Positions 35,457-43,449 of a stretch of DNA of 64,000 nucleotides are shown here, piece by piece (positions within the stretch are counted from its first letter, which is position 1; each line of letters begins with the position of its first letter). The notes beneath the pieces are model-generated. The model saw only the letters and a list, made by a program, of their open reading frames with translations. It did no database searches and was not told the origin of the DNA. A program made the translations under genes and the position numbers. This stretch comes from an uncultured Dysosmobacter sp. (GTDB taxonomy: Bacteria > Bacillota > Clostridia > Oscillospirales > Oscillospiraceae): the NCBI GenBank assembly GCA_947625655.1, contig CANQPD010000002.1, positions 124,001 through 188,000 on the forward strand, given 5' to 3'.

Positions 35457-35542
35457 CTTCACACGCAGGAGGTCACTGGTTCGAGTCCAGTAGTCTCCAC
35501 CAAAAAGTTCCTGATTTCGCAAGAAATCAGGAACTTTTCTTT
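35457..35542 (+). repeat. Attachment repeat 2 (junction of elements 1 and 2)
   Basis: 86 bp identical to 19667-19752: tRNA-Val 3' half plus terminator. It is preceded by CCCGACGTATCTTC, the same right-end sequence found before repeat 3. The left part 35232-35456 holds no gene and shares GCCAAAAG and GAAAAG blocks with 60820-60860. Confidence 0.9.
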
Positions 35543-35587
35543 ATTTTATGGTTTCAAAACTTTGCTTCAAAATTTGACTTTTGCGCC

Positions 35588-35608
35588 GACCAATACACTG
35601 ACCAATAC
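35588..35608. repeat. Candidate integrase arm-type sites, element 2 left end
   Basis: Two GACCAATAC copies, identical over 21 bp to 19798-19818 and at the same distance from the attachment repeat. Confidence 0.6.
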
Positions 35609-35684
35609 GGCGAAAGCACCCTATAGAACAGGGCAGCACCGGATAGGATTTCCCCCACCCAGTGCTGTCTAATTGCTATCTTTT

Positions 35685-35775
35685 TCGTATGGTCAGAAAC
35701 AATTCAGCCTTCCAAATCGCATATATCAGTAATCGCTGCTACAAAATTTCTTATTGGCAGTCCAGTAAAGTCAAC
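35685..35775 (-). pseudogene. Fragment of a putative immunity gene (like 19886-20566)
   Basis: Translated on the minus strand, the C-terminal ~30 codons match the end of the 226-residue protein (VDFTGLPIRNFVAAITDICDLEG, then a stop where the other has Trp, then VSDHTKK). It lies just downstream of the intact putative immunity gene of module 2. Confidence 0.65.
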
Positions 35776-35782
35776 CACCTAT

Positions 35783-36394
35783 TTATTGAAGAGTTAATTG
35801 TCGTCCCTCTTTTTCACAGAGTGTTTTTATCTGGTTGATGCAACTCTGTGCATCGCCAGACACTTCGATCAATAAATAATCATGCAGTTCGTGGCAGAAG
35901 ATCCGCACATCAAACGGGCTCTTCTCCAACTGTGCAAAGTTCGGTTTTGATAGTGCCTGGTAGTACCCATATCCATAGTATCTGTATCGCAGCAGACTGT
36001 CCTCCGGAATCAGCTGCAGGAGTTTAGGACTGTCGTATTCTGATACGCTCAAAAGTGTGGATGCTGTCTGGCAGATAATATTCCCTCCAAGAGCCTGATA
36101 CGCAGCGGCAAACGGTGCGTGCTCCAGCTCAGGGAAGTCTTTGCAGGACTCGAGATGTTCCAGTACAAAGGAATACTGAGAAAGTATCTGTGCGCCGCAC
36201 AAGCGCATGAACTGCGGAAACCCAGGATCAGAATCCTCATAGCGCGGCTCCACACACAACAACTGGTTGGCCGGATTAGCGGGCTTTTCATGGAAATAGA
36301 ATCCACCTGTGCGCACAGCAATATCTGTGCTGATCTGTTCGGTATTCCGGTGTATTTGGTTATGATTTCCCCGCTTCCATAGCATCTGCATCAC
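35783..36394 (-). CDS. Putative immunity protein paired with toxin module 2
   Basis: A 203-residue soluble protein of no recognised family, overlapping the toxin-like gene's stop by 4 bp. Overall it is unlike the 226-residue protein in the same position of module 1, apart from a loosely similar C-terminal pattern (hydrophobic strand, then 'LCEKEG' versus 'ACEMEG'). A conserved toxin-like gene followed by a diverged small gene, plus a leftover fragment of the other type, fits toxin-immunity diversification. It is inferred from context. Confidence 0.6.
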   Translation of the reverse strand: MMQMLWKRGNHNQIHRNTEQISTDIAVRTGGFYFHEKPANPANQLLCVEPRYEDSDPGFPQFMRLCGAQILSQYSFVLEHLESCKDFPELEHAPFAAAYQALGGNIICQTASTLLSVSEYDSPKLLQLIPEDSLLRYRYYGYGYYQALSKPNFAQLEKSPFDVRIFCHELHDYLLIEVSGDAQSCINQIKTLCEKEGRQLTLQ

Positions 36395-38085
36395 TCCGTT
36401 ACAGTAATATCAACGACCCATCTGCCAAGTGCATCACCGCCGTAGGCCCCTGCAATACCGAGTACAAGCCCACCAACAGCGCCGCCGATTGCCGTTCCCA
36501 CGCCAGGCATAATCGCTGTTCCTATTGCAGCACCTGCAGCGGCACCGCCTTTTGCTCCCACCGCGCCCAGCCCCCAACTTCCGCCAATTCCAGCAACTGC
36601 TGAATATGTTTTCTTTCCAATTTTCCGATCCGCGTCATGAAGATCGCCTTCTATCGTCTGATACAGCTCCAACGCATCCAATGCAGCCCCAGCAACCAAA
36701 AGGATCTTTCCGGCAACACGGACTTTCTTGGCGACACCATCAAAGTCTTTCAGAACACGATAAGCATCGTCAGATATCTCGGTATGATTCAATGCATTTA
36801 GATTTGCACGCTGAAATTCAGATGGATTGTACTTTCCGCTTTTGATGCTTCGTCCCTCAACAGTATTGATATGAGGATAATTGAAACCACTATGCGGTTC
36901 ATCTACTCGGAAAACAATGATACCCTTATTCTGATTTGCACTTCTTTTAGAAAAATCCCAGAGTGCGGATATATTCGATCCTGAAATTTTTGCCGATGTA
37001 ATCCCTGTAAGAGAGCTTTGAAGCGGATCGCCCCATGTAAGGGTTGGAACAGAGCCATGTAACAGTTGCTGCATAAAATCCGCAACTGCTTTTTCTGTCT
37101 TCTCCCCGTAAACCCCGTCCTCCAGCAGTTGCCCGCCTAAATTCAGTTCATTGAGCTTTTGCTGCAACTGGCGAATTTTTGCTGTATCACCACCCACAAA
37201 CCATGCCATCCGCTCGATCATGCTGTCAGAAATGCCCGTGCTGATTCCGCAGCGTTCCAATTCACTAACGGCGCTACGCAAAATGTGGGCTGTATCATCT
37301 GTAATATAGTTATTTTCCCGCTCGTTTTGTATCAAATCCCTCTGCAGGCGGTGTGCGATATCCTCCAAGGCGTCCTTCAACGCTCCGTCGTAGTCATCGG
37401 TATACATAGCAGGAATATCTTGCAGAAACACTTTCCGCTCCATATAACTCAGATACTCTTTGCCACCAATGGAATAACCGCATCGCCCTCGCAGTTCCAC
37501 CGATTCGCTGTTGCTGCGGTATGCTTCCAGCACACCCCGCAAGAATTCCTTGTCCTTTCCTTGGGTGACATCTTTCAAAAACGCAGCCTTCCGCTCATCG
37601 CTCCCTGCCGCAAAGGAAATACTCCAATCCACAGCCTTTTGAAGCAAATCAAGGCACTCACTGGCAAAGAAGTCTGAACAGTTCTTAATTTTTTGAATTG
37701 CGGTTTGGACAGCCCGATCGTCACGCAAAGAACTGCCTGGGAGATAAAAAGAGGATAGATTCAGGATTCCTATGCAGTCACTGCTATGGCTGCAAAAACT
37801 GCCGGACATCCTGCATACATCATATAGCGATTGTACCTGCTTGGCAAGTGTGCTCCTTCGATCAGAGGATATATTGCGAATGACGTTTATGTGTTCCTGC
37901 AAGTCGTCGTAGATCTCTTCCACTGCGGCGCCAGCACGTCCCCCAACTTCCCGTAAGGTCTCATGATAATTTGTTTCTGACGGTCTTTGCATCAACCCGC
38001 CAAAAAAAGTGGCATGATTTACACGGCTCCAATACTCGTTGCTCCCCAAAACAGCACCGTTTTCGCCGATTGCTTCTCTACTCAT
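36391..38085 (-). CDS. Glycine-zipper toxin-like protein, module 2 (unfused copy)
   Basis: A 564-residue protein with its own start (AGGAGGG, 6-7 nt before the ATG). Residues 1-45 are unique. From 'REVGGRAGAAVEEIYDDL' onward it parallels the C-terminal 513 residues of the integrase chimera, near-identical in the first ~270 residues and more diverged after that. It has a helical domain, a peptidoglycan-binding-1-like motif ('IRQLQQKLNELN', 'LEDGVYGEKTEKAV'), a variable segment with 'YPHINTVEG' and a C-terminal Gly/Ala-zipper membrane-like domain ending 'DITVTE'. The architecture fits a cell-wall-targeting, membrane-active polymorphic toxin, but no secretion signal or known toxin domain is certain. 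Confidence 0.7.
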   Translation of the reverse strand: MSREAIGENGAVLGSNEYWSRVNHATFFGGLMQRPSETNYHETLREVGGRAGAAVEEIYDDLQEHINVIRNISSDRRSTLAKQVQSLYDVCRMSGSFCSHSSDCIGILNLSSFYLPGSSLRDDRAVQTAIQKIKNCSDFFASECLDLLQKAVDWSISFAAGSDERKAAFLKDVTQGKDKEFLRGVLEAYRSNSESVELRGRCGYSIGGKEYLSYMERKVFLQDIPAMYTDDYDGALKDALEDIAHRLQRDLIQNERENNYITDDTAHILRSAVSELERCGISTGISDSMIERMAWFVGGDTAKIRQLQQKLNELNLGGQLLEDGVYGEKTEKAVADFMQQLLHGSVPTLTWGDPLQSSLTGITSAKISGSNISALWDFSKRSANQNKGIIVFRVDEPHSGFNYPHINTVEGRSIKSGKYNPSEFQRANLNALNHTEISDDAYRVLKDFDGVAKKVRVAGKILLVAGAALDALELYQTIEGDLHDADRKIGKKTYSAVAGIGGSWGLGAVGAKGGAAAGAAIGTAIMPGVGTAIGGAVGGLVLGIAGAYGGDALGRWVVDITVTE

Positions 38086-38185
38086 AGAATACCCTCCTGA
38101 AAGTTTTTCTTAAGCACAGGCTCACCCATGCGGAAAGTTGCACATTCCTATACAACAAAACTGACAGGATTTTCAGAAAAACACT

Positions 38186-38215
38186 GCAGCACTGGCGAGG
38201 CTCGTCCAGTGCTGC
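38186..38215 (-). terminator. Terminator-like hairpin after integrase fragment
   Basis: Stem GCAGCACTGG / CCAGTGCTGC. It is related in sequence to the hairpins that follow both putative immunity genes (19842-19878 and 35632-35668). Confidence 0.55.
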
Positions 38216-38222
38216 TTTCTGT

Positions 38223-38393
38223 TCATATTGCCTTCCCAATCACATCCCCCATCGTATCCGCTGCCTCCCGCATCATCTCCGGCGTGGCGTGGGTGTAGGT
38301 GCTCAAGGTGAAGCCCGCGCTGTAATGCCCCAGGGTGCTGGACAAGGTCTTTACATCCACGCCGTTTTTCAACGATAGCGTTGCGAATGTGTG
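38223..38393 (-). pseudogene. Tyrosine recombinase C-terminal fragment
   Basis: 57 codons of the catalytic C-terminus: HTFATLSLKNGVDVKTL, GHYSAGFTLSTYTHATPEMM, to a stop at 38223. It keeps the last conserved histidine and the nucleophilic tyrosine. The upstream sequence is unrelated and opens with a stop. It supplies the part that the chimera at 20569-22875 lacks, in the matching position just upstream of toxin module 2. Confidence 0.75.
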
Positions 38394-38605
38394 CCCTTAC
38401 GGTATAATTACGACAAACCGGAAAAGGCCCGTAGAATCAAGGGTTTTGAGGTTTTCAGTCTGGTTTTTTCATCCTTTTCCAAACCGAAAAATCATACTGA
38501 AATAAGTCGAATTATAGGGGGTGTTTCATTAACGACAAATGAATAGCAGAAAGGAACTCAAAGCCTTTTGATTTCAAGCACAGTAGAATATTGGATTTAG
38601 GCGAA

Positions 38606-38635
38606 GCCGTCACTTGTTTCGAGTGGCGGCTTTTG
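38606..38635 (+). terminator. Hairpin upstream of parA-like gene
   Basis: Stem GCCGTCACT / AGTGGCGGC followed by TTTTGTC. The rest of 38400-38690 shows no gene. Confidence 0.5.
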
Positions 38636-38695
38636 TCATTTCCAGGACTGCTGTGCAGGCACATGACAACACCAATCAGAAATGAGGTGAAGTCA

Positions 38696-39517
38696 TTGAA
38701 CACGCAAATCATCGCCATCGCCAACCAGAAAGGCGGCGTTGGCAAGACAACCACCTGCGCGAATCTGGGGATTGGGCTGGCGCAGGCCGGGAAGAAAGTG
38801 CTGCTGATCGACGGGGACCCGCAAGGCAGCCTGACCATCAGCCTGGGCCACCCCCAGCCGGACAAGCTGCCCTTTACCCTGTCCGACGCGATGGGCCGTA
38901 TCCTGATGGACGAGCCGCTGCGCCCCGGCGAGGGTATCCTGCACCACCCGGAGGGCGTTGACCTGATGCCCGCTGACATCCAGCTCTCCGGCATGGAGGT
39001 CTCCCTGGTGAACGCCATGAGCCGTGAGACCATCCTGCGGCAGTATCTGGACACGCTCAAGGGACAGTATTCCCATATCCTGATTGACTGCCAGCCTTCC
39101 CTGGGTATGCTCACGGTCAATGCCCTGGCCGCCGCCAACAGGGTCATAATCCCCGTCCAGGCGGAGTATCTGCCCGCCAAGGGCCTGGAACAGCTGCTCC
39201 AGACCGTAAACAAGGTGAAGCGGCAGATCAATCCCAAGCTCCAGATCGACGGCATCCTGCTGACGATGGTGGATAACCGCACCAACTTTGCCAAGGAGAT
39301 TGCTGCCCTGCTGCGGGAGACCTACGGCAGCAAAATCAAGGTGTTCGGCACCGAGATTCCCCATTCTGTCCGGGCAAAGGAAATCAGTGCCGAGGGCAAG
39401 AGCATTTTTGCCCATGACCCCAATGGCAAGGTGGCAGAGGGGTACAAAAATCTGACCCAGGAGGTGATAAAACTTGAAAAGCAGCGCGAAAAAAGTAGAG
39501 CTGGCTCCATACGATGA
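38696..39517 (+). CDS. ParA-family ATPase
   Basis: A 273-residue ParA/Soj protein. The deviant Walker A 'QKGGVGKTTTCANLG' is near residue 12, and 'LIDGDPQGSLT' and 'ILIDCQPSLGMLT' follow. The TTG at 38696 is preferred because GAGGTG precedes it by 6 nt and the protein then begins in the family-typical way; an ATG at 38663 lacks a site. Together with the overlapping parB-like gene it probably stabilises the excised element or aids its transfer. It is the first of a six-gene plus-strand mobilisation block. Confidence 0.92.
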   Translation: MNTQIIAIANQKGGVGKTTTCANLGIGLAQAGKKVLLIDGDPQGSLTISLGHPQPDKLPFTLSDAMGRILMDEPLRPGEGILHHPEGVDLMPADIQLSGMEVSLVNAMSRETILRQYLDTLKGQYSHILIDCQPSLGMLTVNALAAANRVIIPVQAEYLPAKGLEQLLQTVNKVKRQINPKLQIDGILLTMVDNRTNFAKEIAALLRETYGSKIKVFGTEIPHSVRAKEISAEGKSIFAHDPNGKVAEGYKNLTQEVIKLEKQREKSRAGSIR

Positions 39518-40409
39518 TTTGTTTTCCACCGAAGAAAGCCGCCAGGATGCCAAGCTGGAAAAAGTACGGGAAATCCCGCTGTCTGAGCTGCATCCTTTCA
39601 AGAACCATCCCTTCAAAGTCAAGGATGACGAGGCCATGATGGAGACCGCCGACAGTGTTCGGCAGTACGGTGTTCTGGTTCCGGCGATTGCCCGCCCGGA
39701 CCCGGAGGGCGGCTATGAGCTGGTGGCCGGTCACAGGCGGCACCGGGCCAGTGAGCTGGCCGAGAAAGAAACCATGCCGGTCATTGTCCGGGACCTGGAC
39801 GATGATGCCGCCACCATCATTATGGTGGACAGCAACTTGCAGCGGGAAAGCCTGCTCCCCAGCGAGAGGGCCTTTGCTTACAAGATGAAGCTGGAGGCTA
39901 TGAAACGGCAAGCCGGGAGGCCCACCAAAGAAAATGGTTCCCAACTTGGGAACGATTTTGGAAAGAAGTCCAGCGAGCTTTTGGCTGAACAGGTCGGTCA
40001 GAGTAAAAATCAGATTTTCCGCTATATCCGCCTGACGGAGCTTATCCCCGAACTGCTGGATATGGTGGATGAAAAGAAAATCGCCGTCAATCCGGCCTAT
40101 GAGCTGTCTTTCCTCAAAAAAGAGGAACAGCGGGACTTGCTGGACGCGATGGACAGCGAACAGGCTACCCCCTCTCTCTCCCAGGCCCAGCGGCTCAAGA
40201 AATACAGCCAGGAAGGACATCTGACCCTCGATATGATGCGTGTCATCATGGGCGAGGAAAAGAAAAGCGATCTCGACAAAGTGACCCTTTCTGCTGACAT
40301 CCTGCGGAAGTATTTTCCCAAGAGCTACACACCCCAGCGGATGCAGGAGACCATCATCAAGCTGCTGGAGGGGTGGCAGAAGAAGCGCCAGAGAGACCAG
40401 GAACGATGA
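39474..40409 (+). CDS. ParB/Spo0J-family partition protein
   Basis: A 311-residue ParB-like protein. N-terminal ParB/Srx CTPase domain ('PLSELHPFKNHPFKV', 'YELVAGHRRHRASELA') and central HTH ('LLAEQVGQSKNQIFRYIRLTEL'). It starts with TTG 44 bp inside the parA-like gene. It should bind parS-like sites, which I could not place, and work with the ParA-like ATPase. Confidence 0.9.
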   Translation: MKSSAKKVELAPYDDLFSTEESRQDAKLEKVREIPLSELHPFKNHPFKVKDDEAMMETADSVRQYGVLVPAIARPDPEGGYELVAGHRRHRASELAEKETMPVIVRDLDDDAATIIMVDSNLQRESLLPSERAFAYKMKLEAMKRQAGRPTKENGSQLGNDFGKKSSELLAEQVGQSKNQIFRYIRLTELIPELLDMVDEKKIAVNPAYELSFLKKEEQRDLLDAMDSEQATPSLSQAQRLKKYSQEGHLTLDMMRVIMGEEKKSDLDKVTLSADILRKYFPKSYTPQRMQETIIKLLEGWQKKRQRDQER

Positions 40410-40421
40410 AAGGAGCCGCCT

Positions 40422-40694
40422 ATGAGGGATATTTCAGCCCGTGAGCTGAAAGGACACAACATTTTGGCCGTGGAGCGTTTTCAGGACAACACTCGCTGGA
40501 TGATCGAGTTTTCCATCCTGCGTCCCTGCTCCTACGGCAGCCCCGGCGAGGAAATGCGGCTGTTTCTCACGGAGGACGGGTATCAGGCCGCCCTCGTAAG
40601 CCAGAAGCGCCGGGAAATCAAAATCAAGCGGTATGCCCGTGTGATCGAGGGCCATGTCCTCGACTTCAAGCCGGACAAGCGCCGCCACCCGTAA
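40422..40694 (+). CDS. Conserved element protein, unknown function
   Basis: A 90-residue protein, 12 bp after the parB-like gene with an AAAGGAG site. The sequence is rich in charged residues ('ARELKGHNILAVERFQDNTRWMIEF', 'LTEDGYQAAL'). I recognise the position (behind parAB in clostridial mobilisable elements) but not the function. Confidence 0.7.
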   Translation: MRDISARELKGHNILAVERFQDNTRWMIEFSILRPCSYGSPGEEMRLFLTEDGYQAALVSQKRREIKIKRYARVIEGHVLDFKPDKRRHP

Positions 40695-40721
40695 ACCCGC
40701 CACTACCACGAAAGGAAAGGA

Positions 40722-40919
40722 ATGAATATGTGTACTGTCCAGAGCATCAAGGATGCCATCCGGGAAAACTGCCAGTCCCAATATGACATGGAATCCACCG
40801 ACATTGACCGGGTTTTGCAGGCCCTCCCGTTTTCGGGGCATGAATCGTTGTTCGACCAGCCGCCGCTGCCCAAGCGTCCCTACCGGCCCCGGAAGAACAC
40901 GAAAACCAAGAACAGCTGA
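40722..40919 (+). CDS. Small element protein, unknown function
   Basis: A 65-residue protein with a preceding GGAAAGGA. The N-terminal helix is acidic and the C-terminal tail basic and proline-rich ('KRPYRPRKNTKTKN'). An alternative start is ATG 40728. No family recognised. Confidence 0.55.
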   Translation: MNMCTVQSIKDAIRENCQSQYDMESTDIDRVLQALPFSGHESLFDQPPLPKRPYRPRKNTKTKNS

Positions 40920-40988
40920 ACGCCACAGTCTTTTTCACGAAAGATTGTGGCTTTTTTCATGCCCTGAGAACAGGAAGGAGTGAAGTCA

Positions 40989-41792
40989 ATGGCGGTCTTT
41001 CGGATTGAAAGAACCCGCGACTATACGGTAATGAGTAATCATCACCTGCGGAACCATGAATTGTCGCTGAAGGCCAAGGGGCTGCTTTCCATGATGCTGT
41101 CCCTGCCGGATGACTGGAACTATACCACCCGTGGCCTTGCGAAAATCTGCAAGGAGGGTGTGGACGCCATCGGCGGTGCGCTGCGTGAACTGGAAAGCGC
41201 CGGTTACATCGTGCGCCACCAGCTGCGGGACCGGCAGGGCCGGATCAGCGACACCGAGTATGTCATTTATGAGCAGCCCCAGCCCCGGCAGCCGGAAACG
41301 CCCCAGCCGGATACGGCTGTACCGGATACGGCTTCACCAGATACGGAAAACCCGTATCTGGATAAACCGGATACGGAAAAGCCCGCAGAATTAAATATAG
41401 AGAAATCAAATACCCAAAAATCAATTACTCAGGGATCAAGTACCGATTCCATTCCCTTCCGGGAGACGGCGGCAGCACAGCTGCCGGAACGGAAAGGAAG
41501 GGATGCGATGTCGCTCACAGAGATGGAAAGTTATCGAGATTTGATTCTGGAGAACATCGAGTATGACCACCTGTGCCGGGAGTTTACCACCTACCGGGAG
41601 GACCTGGACGAGATCGTGGAGCTGATGGTGGAGACCGTCTGCGCCAAGCGGAAAACCACACGGATCGCTGGCAGCGACTTCCCCCATGAGGTGGTCCGCT
41701 CCCGTTTTTTGAAGCTGGACTGTTCCCACATCGAGTTTGTCATGGAGTGTCTGCGGAACAATATTTCATACCGTGACGAGATGGGCAGCTGA
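40989..41792 (+). CDS. Replication initiator-like winged-helix protein (DUF6017-type)
   Basis: A 267-residue protein. The N-terminal ~95 residues are a winged helix of the RepA_N/HTH type: 'SNHHLRNHELSLKAKGLLSMMLSLPDDWNYTTRGLAKIC'. The middle is a low-complexity linker with repeated 'PDT' units (residues ~100-125). The C-terminus resembles DUF6017 ('ESYRDLILENIEYDHLC', 'VVRSRFLKLDCSHIEFVMECL'). Such proteins lie just before relaxase genes. The ATG at 40989 follows AGGAAGGAG. Confidence 0.82.
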   Translation: MAVFRIERTRDYTVMSNHHLRNHELSLKAKGLLSMMLSLPDDWNYTTRGLAKICKEGVDAIGGALRELESAGYIVRHQLRDRQGRISDTEYVIYEQPQPRQPETPQPDTAVPDTASPDTENPYLDKPDTEKPAELNIEKSNTQKSITQGSSTDSIPFRETAAAQLPERKGRDAMSLTEMESYRDLILENIEYDHLCREFTTYREDLDEIVELMVETVCAKRKTTRIAGSDFPHEVVRSRFLKLDCSHIEFVMECLRNNISYRDEMGS

Positions 41793-41824
41793 GGCTGCCC
41801 ATTTTTTGAAGGGAGGGAAACTTC

Positions 41825-43252
41825 ATGGCAACCACACGCATCATGCCGCTGCATATCGGCAAGGGCCGGACCGAGAGCCGAGCCATCAGTAAGATTATCG
41901 ACTATGTGGCCAACCCGCAAAAGACTGACCACGGCAGGCTTATCACCGGTTATGAGTGCGATAGCCGTGTAGCCGACGCCGAGTTCATGCTGGCCAAGCG
42001 CCAGTATATTGCCGCCACCGGACGGGTCCGTGGCGCGGACGATGTGATCGCCTACCATGTTCGCCAGTCCTTCTGTCCTGGGGAGATCACCCCGGAGGAC
42101 GCCAACCGGCTGGGCGTGGAATTTGCCGAACGGTTCACCAAGGGCAAACACGCCTTTATCGTCTGCACTCACATTGACAAGGCCCATGTCCATAATCATA
42201 TCATTTGGAGTTCGGTCAACCTGGACTGTGACCGGAAGTTCCGCAACTTTTGGGGCAGCACAAAAGCCGTCCGTCGATTGAGCGACACCATCTGCATTGA
42301 GAACGGACTGTCCATTGTTGAGAACCCAAAGCCCCACGGTAAAAGTTACGACCAATGGCTGGGCGATCAGGCGAAGCCCTCCCATCGGGAATTGCTCCGT
42401 GCTGCCATTGACAACGCCCTGGCACAAAAGCCTGCTGACCTGGACGAGCTGCTGAAGCTGCTCCGGGAATCCGGTTGTGAAGTATCCAAGCGCGGAAAAT
42501 CCTACCGTTTGAAGCTCCCTGGCTGGGGTAAAGTGTCCCGCTTGGACAGTTTGGGCGACGGCTACACCCTGGAGGACCTGCTGGCTGTCCTCGCCGGACA
42601 AAAGGAGCATACACCCCGTCGGAAGCTGGTCAAGCAAGCAGATCCGCCGAAGGTCAATCTGCTGGTTGACATCCAGGCAAAGCTCCAGGCTGGAAAAGGT
42701 GCCGGATATGCGAGATGGGCCAAGGTCTTTAATCTGAAACAGATGGCACAGACCGTAAACTATCTCACGGAGCATAACCTGTTGGAGTATGCGGTTCTGG
42801 AGGAAAAGGCTGCGGCAGCCACGGCCCACCATAATGAGCTATCCGCAAAAATCAAGGCAGCGGAGAAACGCATGGCGGAGATCGCCGTCCTGCGGACCCA
42901 CATTATCAACTATGCCAAGACCCGCGAGACCTATGTGGCCTATCGGCAGGCAGGTTACTCCAAGAAATTTCGCCAGGAACATGAGGAGGAAATCCTGCTC
43001 CATCAGGCGGCAAAAAATGCCTTTGATGATATGGGGGTCAAGAAGCTGCCCAAAGTTAAGGAACTGCAAACCGAGTATGCCCAGCTCCTGGAGGAAAAGA
43101 AAAAGACCTATGCCGAGTACCGGCGCTCCCGCGAGGAAATGCGGGAGCTGCTGGCGGCAAAGGCCAATGTGGATCGGCTTATGGGCATGGAGGAAGAAGG
43201 GCATGGCAAAAAGGAAAAAGAACCTAACCGCTCTCAAGATTTATCACAGTGA
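41825..43252 (+). CDS. MobA/VirD2-family relaxase
   Basis: A 475-residue relaxase. N-terminal nuclease domain: putative catalytic tyrosine in 'SKIIDYVANPQKT' (residue ~26) and the metal-binding histidines in 'HAFIVCTHIDKAHVHNHIIW' (~104-124). The C-terminal half is a long coiled coil (about 310-450). It would nick oriT and pilot the strand in conjugation. It follows the initiator-like gene by 32 bp. No coupling protein or secretion ATPase is in the window, so transfer would need a helper. The gene looks intact. Confidence 0.92.
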   Translation: MATTRIMPLHIGKGRTESRAISKIIDYVANPQKTDHGRLITGYECDSRVADAEFMLAKRQYIAATGRVRGADDVIAYHVRQSFCPGEITPEDANRLGVEFAERFTKGKHAFIVCTHIDKAHVHNHIIWSSVNLDCDRKFRNFWGSTKAVRRLSDTICIENGLSIVENPKPHGKSYDQWLGDQAKPSHRELLRAAIDNALAQKPADLDELLKLLRESGCEVSKRGKSYRLKLPGWGKVSRLDSLGDGYTLEDLLAVLAGQKEHTPRRKLVKQADPPKVNLLVDIQAKLQAGKGAGYARWAKVFNLKQMAQTVNYLTEHNLLEYAVLEEKAAAATAHHNELSAKIKAAEKRMAEIAVLRTHIINYAKTRETYVAYRQAGYSKKFRQEHEEEILLHQAAKNAFDDMGVKKLPKVKELQTEYAQLLEEKKKTYAEYRRSREEMRELLAAKANVDRLMGMEEEGHGKKEKEPNRSQDLSQ

Positions 43253-43397
43253 GGTTAATGTCTTGTATAATGCCTATCTGTCGTTCTTTATTGTGTTTTT
43301 ATCGGATGTGGCAAGGCTTCCCGGCGACGAAAAGGGCTTATTGAGGACATAGTTGCTTTACTGGTGGTATATGATGATGACAAAGAAACGATTGACA

Positions 43398-43433
43398 CGG
43401 AAAAGGCAGCGGTTATAAAACCGCTGCCTTTTC
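43398..43433. terminator. Bidirectional terminator after relaxase block
   Basis: Stem GGAAAAGGCAGCGG / CCGCTGCCTTTTCC with loop TTATAAAA. The region 43253-43397 has no clear gene. Confidence 0.8.
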
Positions 43434-43449
43434 CTACTTTATGCGAAAC

